Source of the DNA: UBA6244 sp963676875
Lineage (GTDB): Bacteria; Bacteroidota; Bacteroidia; Bacteroidales; F082
Reading direction: 5' to 3'
Length of the DNA: 64,000 nucleotides
Assembly: GCA_963676875.1 (NCBI GenBank)
Contig: OY781436.1
Coordinates: forward strand, 3,782,001-3,846,000
This document shows, piece after piece, positions 10,801 through 18,216 of this stretch. The translations under genes and the position numbers were made by a program. Below the pieces are notes generated by a model. That model was not told the DNA's origin. It searched no databases and was given only the letters and a program-made list of their open reading frames with translations. The stretch's first letter is position 1; each line of letters opens with the position of its first letter.

Positions 10801-11632
10801 GGTTAACATCCCAGGTGCCAATTTTGCCCAGTTCCTGAGCTTTTTCGAGATAATATTGTTGTTTTGCCAGCTTTTGTTCGGCTTCCTTTTGATCGGTTAC
10901 GTCGTGTATTACTCCTGTGATTTTTAGCGGCTTGCCATGGTCATCATGTTCCAAAATAGCTTGAGAAACAATGGTTCGTTTTTTTTTGCTATCCTTCGGA
11001 ATGATCTCAAACTCCAGTTGATAGGGTTTGTTTTTTTCAACCAAATCAACGAGCGCCTGGTGTACCCTTTCCCTTTCTATAATACAGGTTTCAACTTCTT
11101 CCAGTGTAAAAAGGTCTGTTTCCGGGTCAAAACCATAAATGCGTTTGGCCTGATCCGAACCCCATATTTCGTTGGTTTGTAAATGGTATTCCCAATTGCC
11201 CACATTACCAAGTTTTTGTGCTTTTCGGTAACTTTCATTGTTTATTTCAAGATTCCGTAGGATTTTATTTTTTTCAGTATTGTCTTCAAAAATGGAGATC
11301 ATCGCCGATTTTTGGTCGTTTTCCTCCATAAAATCGAAACGCGCAACTACCGAACAAGTTTTTCCTTTGGCGGTTTCCAAATCCAATTCCAGAGAGTTGT
11401 TGTTTGCAGGTTCGGTGAACAATCGGTGGTAAAGGGCTTGGTAAGGCTGTTCATCCTCCTTTCTGAGCAGGTCGATAAACCGTTTCCCGATCATTTCCTC
11501 ATCGGTAAAGTCGAATAAATCCGTGCAGGCACGATTGACATAATGTATGTACCCCTCCCTGTCGGTAAGTGCCATTGCTTGTGTTGAAAGATTCAATAAC
11601 TTTTTGTACAGGTGGTTGTTAAGTTCAGTCAT
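7808..11632 (-). CDS. Hybrid histidine kinase with about seven PAS domains and C-terminal receiver
   Basis: A 1274-residue sensor protein without membrane segments. About seven consecutive PAS domains can be counted by their starts (near residues 12, 143, 265, 388, 512, 648 and 775), several followed by PAC-like ends (ITGVIHDVTDQK, IGFVQDISYRK, LAGSNMDLTEQK). Then come HisKA (SHEIRTPMNGILGF, about 905-975), HATPase (DTGIGIP, GAGLGLAI) and a REC domain at about 1155-1270 with the acceptor aspartate in MMDIKMPEMNG. The receiver suggests a phosphorelay. The downstream kinase gene overlaps by four bases. No DNA-binding regulator is adjacent, so the output is unknown. PAS cofactors cannot be inferred from sequence alone. 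Confidence 0.93.
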   Translation of the reverse strand: MTELNNHLYKKLLNLSTQAMALTDREGYIHYVNRACTDLFDFTDEEMIGKRFIDLLRKEDEQPYQALYHRLFTEPANNNSLELDLETAKGKTCSVVARFDFMEENDQKSAMISIFEDNTEKNKILRNLEINNESYRKAQKLGNVGNWEYHLQTNEIWGSDQAKRIYGFDPETDLFTLEEVETCIIERERVHQALVDLVEKNKPYQLEFEIIPKDSKKKRTIVSQAILEHDDHGKPLKITGVIHDVTDQKEAEQKLAKQQYYLEKAQELGKIGTWDVNLENNELTWTDMTYHIFGIQPGSPMNLEKFISYIHPEERDIVITKWNEALHGKPYDIEHRILVNNEVKWVREKANIQFDAQNHPISAIGFVQDISYRKYAQLELAEKEEQYRTLLENIGAGVGYYDLDGRVILFNKRAAQNLGGIPSDFENKSLTEMFGEEYGQIYLNRIHEACKTNELTEYIDPFTIKDKTTWFNSIYSKIHNASGEVIGVQIISHDVTKIKETEEALRKSEERMALIIKGTNEAPWDWDMAEKQIYYSPQWWKQIGYQPNELPADDQLWYQLTHPEDKPRIDEQLASAANSDMESYEIEFRMKHKDGHYVPVFSRGIILRDEQGNIQRLAGSNMDLTEQKKAQAEIFNAKEKAERYLDMAGNMFVSLDTRGSIVLLNKKALEILEYQSDELIGQNWFKTCIPAQLTDRVKETFKHLVNGNHKEFKYYENEIVSKSGTLKTIAWHNSYLHTPAGEIEYLLSSGIDITDIKKTQSELRESQERFNLAMQASKDGIFDWNLITNEIYYSPGWKSMLGYAYDEVPNDFAIWETNTHPDDLKRSWEMQRRVVNREIDRFEMEFRMLHKDGHWVDILSRAEAVFDEQGTAIRMVGTHVDISAMKKVEKELIEAKLRAEESDQLKSAFLANMSHEIRTPMNGILGFTSLLKEPDLEGETQQHYIEIIQKSGQRMLDTVNDLIDISRIETGQVDISRVRVNVDAELDTLHTFFKEEAQKKGLRLLLAKKSTPYPIFIQTDLNKFNSILSNLIKNAIKYTHSGSISVGYTLVNDALQFFVSDTGIGIPLNRQKAVFERFVQADIHDTKVFEGAGLGLAITKAYVEMLGGKIWLNSVENQGSHFYFTLPYETAETEKKEPYVSPSVSPGSQPIKKLNILVAEDDEVSYMHLKILLEEFATSIVQVRTGTAAVEYCKTHPETHLIMMDIKMPEMNGYEATQEIRTFNTTIPIIAQTAYALTGDREKALNAGCTNYITKPIDKAELLAIIHSIFNLKS

Positions 11633-11688
11633 GGCTCAATGGGTAATTATCGACTGTATGAACAGCGGTTATAAATAAAATTAGGTCA

Positions 11689-13341
11689 TCACGATGATGA
11701 TTGGCTTCTGTAGTATTCGATTAATGCATCGGTAGAACTATCGTGATGCAAGGGTTTGTCAGTATGTTGCAGTTCGGGGATAATATTTTGTGCCAGCACT
11801 TTACCCAATTCAACTCCCATTTGGTCGTAAGGGTTGATGTCCCAAATAACTCCCTGAACGAATACCGCATGTTCGTATAGCGCCACCAGTTTTCCGAGAT
11901 TCTCCGGACTCACTTCATCTAAAAAGAAAGTGGAGGAGGGGCGGTTCCCTTCAAAAACCTTGTGGGGAACCAATTCGGGAGACACGCCTTCTGCTTTCAC
12001 CTGTTCCTCGGTTTTTCCAAAGGCCAGTGCTTCGCCCTGAGCAATCATGTTGGCTATGAGGTAGTCCTGATGGGGTGGGAGGTTGTTGAGGGATTTTTTG
12101 AAGCCGATAAAATCCACAGGAATCAGTTTGGTGCCTTGATGTACCAGTTGGTAAAACGAATGTTGGCCGTTGGTTCCGGGCTCACCCCAATAAATGGTAC
12201 CGGTTTGATAATCGGTATTTTCACCACTCAAGGTAACATGTTTGCCTGTACTTTCCATGGTAAGTTGTTGTAAATAAGCAGGAAAGCGATGTAAATACCG
12301 GTCGTAGGGATAAACAGCCTGGGTTTCGCACCCAAAGAAATTGTTGTACCACACGCCCAGAAGCGCCATCACCACAGGCATATTTTGGGCAAGGGGAGCC
12401 GTGCGGAAATGTTCATCCATTTGGTGAAGTCCTGCAAGCATTTTATGGTAATTTTCGGGACCAATGGCGATCATGGTACTCAATCCGATGGCCGAACTCA
12501 TTGAATAACGGCCACCTACCCAGTCCCAAAAACCAAATATATTGTTGGGGTCGATGCCAAAAGCCACCACTGCTTTTTCGTTGGTTGAAACAGCCACAAA
12601 ATGTCGTGTAACGGCTTTCTCATCACCCAGTTCATTGATTAACCAGGTACGAGCTGTTTGAGCATTGGCCATGGTTTCGAGGGTGGTAAAGGTTTTGGAA
12701 GAGATGATGAACAGGGTTTCGTCGGCATTTAATCCCACCACTGCTTCGGCAAAATCGCTGCCATCCACGTTGGATACAAACTTAAAGGTGAGGTTGCGTT
12801 GACTGTAATGTTTGAGGGCTTCGTAAGCCATTACCGGACCCAGGTCGGAGCCGCCAATGCCGATATTCACCACTGTTTTTATGGGTTTTCCTGTATGTCC
12901 TTTCCAGGTTCCACTTCTGATCTTGTCAGAAAATTCAGCCATTTCATCCAACACCGCATGCACATCGGGGACTACATTTTTGCCATCCACCATGATGGAG
13001 GCTCCCTTTGGGGCCCGCAAGGCAGTGTGCAGTACGGCCCTGTTTTCGGTGAGGTTGATTTTTTCGCCCGCAAACATGGCCTGTCGTTTTTTGTCGAAGT
13101 TTCTTTCATCGAGCAGGTGGGTGAGCAGCGCAAGGGTTTCCCGGGTTATTCTGTGTTTTGAAAAATCGAAGTAGATTCCCAACTCGTTAATTAAGAAATG
13201 ATTGAGTCTGTTCGGGTCTTCCGAAAACAAGGATTTGATGGTCTTATTCCGAATGGATTCATAGTGATTTTCAAGAGATTTCCAACTCTGTAAATTTTTT
13301 AATGATGCACTCATGCTATTGGTGTTATAATTATTGATCAT
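11689..13341 (-). CDS. pgi: Glucose-6-phosphate isomerase
   Basis: Pgi interconverts glucose 6-phosphate and fructose 6-phosphate in glycolysis and gluconeogenesis. The 550-residue protein has the long (eukaryote/E. coli-like) form. Family signatures are visible: NIGIGGSDLGP near residue 161, VGGRYSMSSAIGLS near residue 272, and the active-site region GEPGTNGQHSFYQLVHQGTK near residue 390. A TAACTTTG -7 element is present on the minus strand at 13420-13427, about 80 bases before the start. The first residues (MINNYNTNSMSASLKN) contain a second in-frame ATG at residue 10 that could be the real start. Confidence 0.96.
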   Translation of the reverse strand: MINNYNTNSMSASLKNLQSWKSLENHYESIRNKTIKSLFSEDPNRLNHFLINELGIYFDFSKHRITRETLALLTHLLDERNFDKKRQAMFAGEKINLTENRAVLHTALRAPKGASIMVDGKNVVPDVHAVLDEMAEFSDKIRSGTWKGHTGKPIKTVVNIGIGGSDLGPVMAYEALKHYSQRNLTFKFVSNVDGSDFAEAVVGLNADETLFIISSKTFTTLETMANAQTARTWLINELGDEKAVTRHFVAVSTNEKAVVAFGIDPNNIFGFWDWVGGRYSMSSAIGLSTMIAIGPENYHKMLAGLHQMDEHFRTAPLAQNMPVVMALLGVWYNNFFGCETQAVYPYDRYLHRFPAYLQQLTMESTGKHVTLSGENTDYQTGTIYWGEPGTNGQHSFYQLVHQGTKLIPVDFIGFKKSLNNLPPHQDYLIANMIAQGEALAFGKTEEQVKAEGVSPELVPHKVFEGNRPSSTFFLDEVSPENLGKLVALYEHAVFVQGVIWDINPYDQMGVELGKVLAQNIIPELQHTDKPLHHDSSTDALIEYYRSQSSS

Positions 13342-13619
13342 GTATAGTTGGACTACATCGCAGCTTTCCCATGCAGGCTAGCCGGGCTACTCCCATAAGC
13401 TCGATGGCCAGATTTTGATCAAAGTTAAGGTATTTTGTGTTATCAAATTCGCAAGGAGTATCTTTTTTCAAATACACAAACTTTGAATGGGAGCTATGTT
13501 TTTATTCTTTGTCAGGTTTTTCGTGGACAAACAAAAAATCAAGTATTTTTAGCGCGCGTTTCTTATACTTTTAACAAAGGCGCATGAAGCGCAGATTTTA
13601 CGAATAAAAAACTGATCAC

Positions 13620-14297
13620 ATGAAAAGCAATATTATGGACCAGATTGGTCGATTGATGGGACTTCGTTATAAATCGCATCCCTGGCATGGAATAGATGTT
13701 GGCGACGAGGCTCCCGAAATCATTATGTCGTTTATCGAGATGGTTCCTACCGATACCGTAAAATATGAAGTGGACAAAGCCAGTGGGTATTTGCGCATCG
13801 ACCGGCCACAAAAATTTTCCAATGTCATTCCTGCGTTGTACGGATTCATCCCCCAAACCTATTGTGCCAAAAATGTGGCTCAACTAAGTCAGGAGGCCAC
13901 GGGAAGGCTGGATATTGTTGGCGACTGCGATCCGCTCGACATTTGTATTTTAACTGAAAAAACCATCTCTCATGGCAATATTATCGTGCGTGCCCGGCCG
14001 TTGGGTGGATTTAGAATGATTGATGGCAATGAAGCCGACGACAAGATTATCGCGGTTTTGTATAATGATGCCGTTTATGCTCAATACAAAGAGATTACCG
14101 ACCTGCCGGAGATGGTAGTAGAACGCTTGCGACATTATTTCCTTACCTATAAAGACATGCCCGGAGCCGAAAAACACAATGCAGAAATCACCCATACCTA
14201 TGGTGTGGAAGATGCACACAAGGTGATACGGGAAGCCATAAAGGACTACAACATCAAATTTCACAACATCGAGTCGATGTTTGGCGACGATAAATAA
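13620..14297 (+). CDS. ppa: Inorganic diphosphatase, soluble (family I)
   Basis: The enzyme hydrolyses pyrophosphate to two phosphates and so pulls biosynthetic reactions forward. The 225-residue sequence has the family I metal-binding signature GDCDPLDICIL near residue 100 and the downstream acidic cluster GNEADDKIIAVLYND. It is longer than E. coli Ppa (176), as is usual for the Bacteroidota variant. The same organism also encodes a membrane pyrophosphatase (33.4-35.8 kb). A decayed copy of this gene's 3' half lies at about 16465-16737, beyond two FISUMP genes. The stop codon is 53 bases from the convergent FISUMP gene. Confidence 0.94.
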   Translation: MKSNIMDQIGRLMGLRYKSHPWHGIDVGDEAPEIIMSFIEMVPTDTVKYEVDKASGYLRIDRPQKFSNVIPALYGFIPQTYCAKNVAQLSQEATGRLDIVGDCDPLDICILTEKTISHGNIIVRARPLGGFRMIDGNEADDKIIAVLYNDAVYAQYKEITDLPEMVVERLRHYFLTYKDMPGAEKHNAEITHTYGVEDAHKVIREAIKDYNIKFHNIESMFGDDK

Positions 14298-14350
14298 CTG
14301 TGGATGTTGAAATCGGGATAACTCATACCAGATCAATAATTTACTTACGA

Positions 14351-15235
14351 TCAATCACGGAGGCAACGTACAGAAAATCCATTCTGCTTGAAGCTGTAGT
14401 AGTCGCTTAGTTTGCTGTTGTTGTAATGTAGAACCCGATAATATGCTGTTCCGAAGGAGCTTTCAGATGAAGACCAAAAGTGACCATAGATCCCAATGTG
14501 GTCGTATGGACCATGGTAGTTACGGTAGCCGCCCGGAAGACCTGAAAAATAACTTTTGTTGTTTGCTTCTGTATTTGGGCTGCTCCACAATTTGTTTGTG
14601 GCTTTCATTTCTCCACCTGCCACAGTTGGTCCACCTAAATATGCTGACAATGTTGACCAATCAGCATAGGTTGGTACATGCCATCCATCAGGGCATATGC
14701 CACGGAAATCTTTAACGGCGAACCAATTGTAGATCGCCCCATAGGTCTCTTCATTGGTCTGATCGTTATCATACCAACAGTATGCACCCGAATTAAGGCC
14801 TGCCCATGTTACATCGTCGGTTACATTTGGAATAGCGTTACCATTTCGGTAGTGTGTTACACGCAAATTGGCAGCCATCCACACTTGGTTTCCAATGGTT
14901 ATTGTTGGGTAGCTGTTTCCATCAAAATCAATAAGCGAGGAAGTTGAAATTGCTCCGGTACCATTTCCTGCAATACCTATCCAATCCGTTCCATTATAAT
15001 AGTAATACCCTGGTGCTTCGTCGGTCTGATAAATGAACAAACCAGCTGCAGGCGAACTAATTAAATCACGTTCTGCTTTTGTCATCCTTGGTGGGAGAAA
15101 GCCTTTATCTGTGCTTTTTGCATCGAGCATAGCCGACGCTTCGCCGCTGCTGCCATCTGAGTTAACAGCCACCTGCGCCCCTGCCTGAATGCAAATAAGT
15201 AACGCTATGATTGAAAGGAGTAATAACTTGTTCAT
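14351..15235 (-). CDS. FISUMP domain-containing secreted protein (copy 1)
   Basis: This 294-residue protein has a signal peptide (MNKLLLLSIIALLICIQAGA). The N-terminal region (about 20-95) carries the AMLDAKSTDKGFLPPRMTKA motif that precedes FISUMP domains in many Bacteroidota proteins. The FISUMP domain (about 100-294) shows IGNQVWMAANLRVTHYRNG, ICPDGWHVPTYADW and the usual C-terminus GFSVRCLRD. FISUMP proteins are exported or surface proteins of unknown function; no catalytic residues are known. It is nearly identical in plan to the next gene (15301-16185), so the pair arose by duplication. No T9SS sorting domain is present. Confidence 0.88.
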   Translation of the reverse strand: MNKLLLLSIIALLICIQAGAQVAVNSDGSSGEASAMLDAKSTDKGFLPPRMTKAERDLISSPAAGLFIYQTDEAPGYYYYNGTDWIGIAGNGTGAISTSSLIDFDGNSYPTITIGNQVWMAANLRVTHYRNGNAIPNVTDDVTWAGLNSGAYCWYDNDQTNEETYGAIYNWFAVKDFRGICPDGWHVPTYADWSTLSAYLGGPTVAGGEMKATNKLWSSPNTEANNKSYFSGLPGGYRNYHGPYDHIGIYGHFWSSSESSFGTAYYRVLHYNNSKLSDYYSFKQNGFSVRCLRD

Positions 15236-15300
15236 TATTAATTATTTAATATGATTAGTGATGCCTTTAACGATTACAACATTAGTACTGATAAAATGTC

Positions 15301-16185
15301 CTAATCTCGGAGGCAACGCACCGAAAATCCATTTTGCTTTAAACTGTTGGATTCGGTTACGCTGGCATTGATGTAATTCAATATGCGATACGATGCTTCG
15401 CTTGAAGAGGTTTCTGTTGCGGACCACCAATAACCATTTGTGTTAGCATTTTTGTACAAACCTGCGTTGTCACGACATCCACCGGGAAGCCCTGAGAAAT
15501 AACTACTATTGGTTGCATTTGTATTTGGGCTACTCCATAAATTTTTTGTAGCTTTCATTTTTCCGCCTGCAACAGTTGATCCACCTAAATATGCTGACAA
15601 TGTTGTCCAATCAGCAGAGGTTGGGACATGCCATCCAATGGGGCATATGCCACGCGTATCAGTGATAGCATACCAATTATAGATTGCACCATAAGCATAT
15701 TCATAATTCTGATTATTATCATACCAGCAATAGGCGCCCGAAGTTAGGTTTGCCCATGTTGCAGCGTTGGTTTCATTCAGAATGGCATCCCCATTTCGGT
15801 AGTGGGTTACATGTAGATTGGTAGCCATCCACACCTGGTTTCCAATGACCACTATTGGATAATTGTTTCCATCAGAATCAATAAGCGAGGAGGTTGTAAT
15901 TGCTCCTGTCCCGGTTCCAATAATACCTATCCAATGGGTTCCGGTGTAATAATAATACCCGGGTGTTTCGTTGGTCTGATAAATGAGCAAACCCGGTACC
16001 GGTGATAATATTAAATCACGTTGTGCTTTTGTCATTCTTGGTGGCAGAAAACCTTTTTCGGTACTTTTTACATCAAGAATAGCCGACGCATCGGGGTTGC
16101 TGCCATCAGAGTTTATAGCTACCTGCGCCACTGCCCGCAGGCAAATAAATGACGCTATAATTGTAATTAGTGCTAACTTTCGCAT
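15301..16185 (-). CDS. FISUMP domain-containing secreted protein (copy 2)
   Basis: A 294-residue tandem paralogue of the gene at 14351-15235, same length and same domain order: signal peptide (MRKLALITIIASFICLRAVA), KGFLPPRMTKAQRD motif, then FISUMP with IGNQVWMATNLHVTHYRNG, ICPIGWHVPTSADW and GFSVRCLRD at the end. The two proteins agree over most of their length and differ mainly around residues 225-270 (GYWWSATETSSSEASYRI here, GHFWSSSESSFGTAYYRV in copy 1), as expected for diverging duplicates. It is upstream of copy 1 in transcription with 65 bases between them and no visible terminator, so they may be one transcript. Function unknown. Confidence 0.87.
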   Translation of the reverse strand: MRKLALITIIASFICLRAVAQVAINSDGSNPDASAILDVKSTEKGFLPPRMTKAQRDLILSPVPGLLIYQTNETPGYYYYTGTHWIGIIGTGTGAITTSSLIDSDGNNYPIVVIGNQVWMATNLHVTHYRNGDAILNETNAATWANLTSGAYCWYDNNQNYEYAYGAIYNWYAITDTRGICPIGWHVPTSADWTTLSAYLGGSTVAGGKMKATKNLWSSPNTNATNSSYFSGLPGGCRDNAGLYKNANTNGYWWSATETSSSEASYRILNYINASVTESNSLKQNGFSVRCLRD

Positions 16186-16464
16186 TTTGAATTATTTATA
16201 TTTTATTGGTGTGTTGTATATGATTTTGGATTCTGGTGACCTAAATGTTCTTATGGGCAAGTGTCGTTGGCAGGTTGGTCCAGCCCCCTTTTCTGCACAT
16301 GTTAAATGTAGGCTAGAGTTATTATATCTCATTGTCAGACCTGCTTCTTAACGTTTTTGATAGACTGTTCCAGAAGCCGTAATTAAAACAGCAAAATAAA
16401 GTAATAACCGTTTTAACAAAATTTATTTATCATAGTATTTACGTTCCTAAAGTATATCAGCGCA
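16186..16464. other. Intergenic stretch with nothing recognisable
   Basis: AT-rich sequence between the start of FISUMP copy 2 and the pyrophosphatase relic. It must hold the FISUMP promoter (minus strand), but no convincing TTG/TAnnTTTG pair was found and no ORF is supported. Confidence 0.4.
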
Positions 16465-16737
16465 TGTCAATAGCGTTCTTGGTTGACCTAAAATGCAGAT
16501 TAACAAGTTTATAAGTGCTCAATATTTTTAATAAGAATTTCTCTCTACCGGGCTTGGTAGGAGAAACTCTGCCGCCAGATTTTCTACCTACACAGACATG
16601 TACAGCGCTGCAATCAAGACTCAGAAATAACGCATCCCCATGTTGTGGAAGATGCCCAAAAGGTGAACCGCAAAGCGATTAAGGATTAAAATATTAATTT
16701 TCGCAACATTGAGTTGATGTTTGGCTTGGATAAATAA
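16465..16737 (+). pseudogene. Decayed 3' fragment of soluble inorganic diphosphatase
   Basis: This stretch aligns by eye with the 3' third of the intact ppa gene (roughly 13990-14297). It is clearest at the end, where it reads VVEDAQKVNRKAIKD, stop, NINFRNIELMFGLDK, stop, against GVEDAHKVIREAIKDYNIKF and HNIESMFGDDK in ppa. A tyrosine codon has become TAA. Further upstream, CTCAATA, ACCGGG.TTGGTAGGAGAA and ACAGACATG keep register with ppa. Similarity seems to continue past the stop codon (TTGAA then ATAACT) to about 16770. Same strand as ppa. It has no start codon and cannot be expressed as a protein. Confidence 0.8.
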
Positions 16738-16794
16738 TGAAAAGGGTTGTTTGAATTACTGAGATAACTGCCCTTGTATATTCACAACAATCAA

Positions 16795-16825
16795 TTTGGC
16801 ATTGAAAGAGATTTCCTTATTTTTG
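16795..16825 (+). promoter_or_regulatory. Bacteroidota-type promoter for the DUF4476 gene
   Basis: TTTG at 16795-16798, 19 bases, then TATTTTTG at 16818-16825. This matches the published Bacteroides consensus TTTG-N19-TAnnTTTG exactly. Transcription would start a few bases downstream, about 40 bases before the ATG at 16874. Confidence 0.8.
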
Positions 16826-16873
16826 CTTTATATATAATGATGAAAAGCTTTATTAATCAACAAACCATTTAGA

Positions 16874-17788
16874 ATGAAAAAACAGTTGCTATTTGTGTAT
16901 CTAATGGCTATGGCTATGTTTGGATTTAGCCAGTCCAACGTAATTATTTTTACAGAAAACGGAGCACGTTTTAAAGTCGTTCTCAACGGAATACTCCAAA
17001 ATGCCGATTTCGAAACCAATGTAATGATTACCGACCTGATTGCTCCAAGTTATAAGGTGAAGATTGTTTTTGAAGATGCCTCCATTCCCGATCTGGACAA
17101 AACCATTTATTTTCAGGAAAATAATGAAGAAGCCACCTACCGATTGCTCGTGAATAAAAAAGGGAATTATGTGCTGCGGTTTTTTAATGCCGTACCCATA
17201 GCGCAGGCACCACCTCGCCCTGAATCGTTGCCTGTGGTTGTTTATACTACCACACCTGCTGTGTCTACTACAACGGTTACACGTACAACCACCACCATGG
17301 TGGGGAATTCCAATCCGGATCAGGTGAACATGAACGTGAATGCGGGTGGAGTCAACATGAATGTCAACATAAACACCGGAAACGAGTCGGCTACTTATAC
17401 TGAAACCTATACCACCACCACAACGGTTGAAACTCCCATGGGAGAGCCCCAGGGATATGTATTGCCGGGTTATACGGGCTACTACGGATGTCCCAGACCC
17501 ATGTCTCCCGGAGATTTTGAAAACGCCAAACGCAGTATTGCGTCAAAGGATTTTAGCGACAGTAAACTGCGGATGGCCAAACAAGTGCTTGAAAGTAACT
17601 GTTTGTTGAGTGGTCAAGTGAAGCAATTGATGGAGCTATTCGATTATGAAAGCGACAAGCTGGAATTGGCCAAATTTGCTTTTGGTTACACCTTGGATAC
17701 CGGCAATTATTACCAGTTGAATGATGCCTTTGATTATGAATCCTCCATCGAAGAACTGGATGATTATATTCATCAATACCAAAGATAG
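16874..17788 (+). CDS. Secreted DUF4476 domain-containing protein
   Basis: A 304-residue exported protein of unknown function. A signal peptide occupies residues 1-20 (LFVYLMAMAMFGFSQS). Residues 20-110 form a beta-rich domain. Residues 115-200 are a Thr/Val/Asn-rich low-complexity linker (TTTPAVSTTTVTRTTTTMV; NMNVNAGGVNMNVNINTG). The C-terminal 95 residues match the helical DUF4476 domain (PMSPGDFENAKRSIASKDFS, then LFDYESDKLELAKFAFGYT), which is widespread in Bacteroidota and uncharacterised. It stands alone behind a strong consensus promoter and is followed by a hairpin terminator. Confidence 0.85.
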   Translation: MKKQLLFVYLMAMAMFGFSQSNVIIFTENGARFKVVLNGILQNADFETNVMITDLIAPSYKVKIVFEDASIPDLDKTIYFQENNEEATYRLLVNKKGNYVLRFFNAVPIAQAPPRPESLPVVVYTTTPAVSTTTVTRTTTTMVGNSNPDQVNMNVNAGGVNMNVNINTGNESATYTETYTTTTTVETPMGEPQGYVLPGYTGYYGCPRPMSPGDFENAKRSIASKDFSDSKLRMAKQVLESNCLLSGQVKQLMELFDYESDKLELAKFAFGYTLDTGNYYQLNDAFDYESSIEELDDYIHQYQR

Positions 17789-17819
17789 GAGTCAGATGTT
17801 GTTTTGATGCTACGCGTTT

Positions 17820-17853
17820 CAGATTTCGTTTTGGGAAATCTGTTGCTTTTTTT
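17820..17853 (+). terminator. Probable terminator after the DUF4476 gene
   Basis: CAGATTTC and GAAATCTG arms (17820-17827 and 17835-17842) are followed, after four bases, by a run of seven T. It lies 32 bases past the stop codon. Confidence 0.6.
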
Positions 17854-18023
17854 GTGTAGCCATTACATTTTCAAAATTATTACTGAAACTACCGATTAAC
17901 GGTTGATGCAGGTAGAATGCATATAAACGCTGTACCTTTACTTTGGATAACGTAGCATTGAAGTAGCCTTTGTGTACTCATTTTTGTAATCTCAACCAGG
18001 AAGCATCACTTGATTTCCAAACA

Positions 18024-18058
18024 AAAAAGCCTTGCAATCATCTGATTACAAGGCTTTT
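18024..18058 (-). terminator. Terminator of tRNA-Pro
   Basis: AAAAGCCTTG and CAAGGCTTTT arms (18025-18034 and 18049-18058) form a hairpin whose minus-strand 3' side continues in T residues. It lies 8 bases beyond the 3' end of the tRNA on the minus strand. Confidence 0.75.
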
Positions 18059-18065
18059 AGTTCTG

Positions 18066-18140
18066 TCGGGGTAGGGTGATTCGAACACCCGACCTCCTGC
18101 TCCCAAAGCAGGCGCGATAACCGGACTACGCTATACCCCG
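18066..18140 (-). tRNA. tRNA-Pro (anticodon TGG)
   Basis: The reverse complement folds as a standard tRNA: acceptor CGGGGTA/TACCCCG, T arm GGGTG-TTCGAAT-CACCC, and anticodon loop TTTGGGA with TGG, which reads proline codons. The discriminator is A and no CCA is encoded. A consensus promoter lies upstream at 18172-18201 and a terminator downstream. Confidence 0.95.
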
Positions 18141-18171
18141 AACGTGTATGAACTTGCTCTTAAAGCAGCGG

Positions 18172-18201
18172 CAAAAATACATAAATTATTGCCTCAACCA
18201 A
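18172..18201 (-). promoter_or_regulatory. Bacteroidota-type promoter for tRNA-Pro
   Basis: On the minus strand: TTG (18199-18201), 19 bases, TATTTTTG (18172-18179). The -7 box is 31 bases from the tRNA 5' end, leaving room for a short leader. Confidence 0.8.
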
Positions 18202-18216
18202 GAAAAAGATGGTTTT

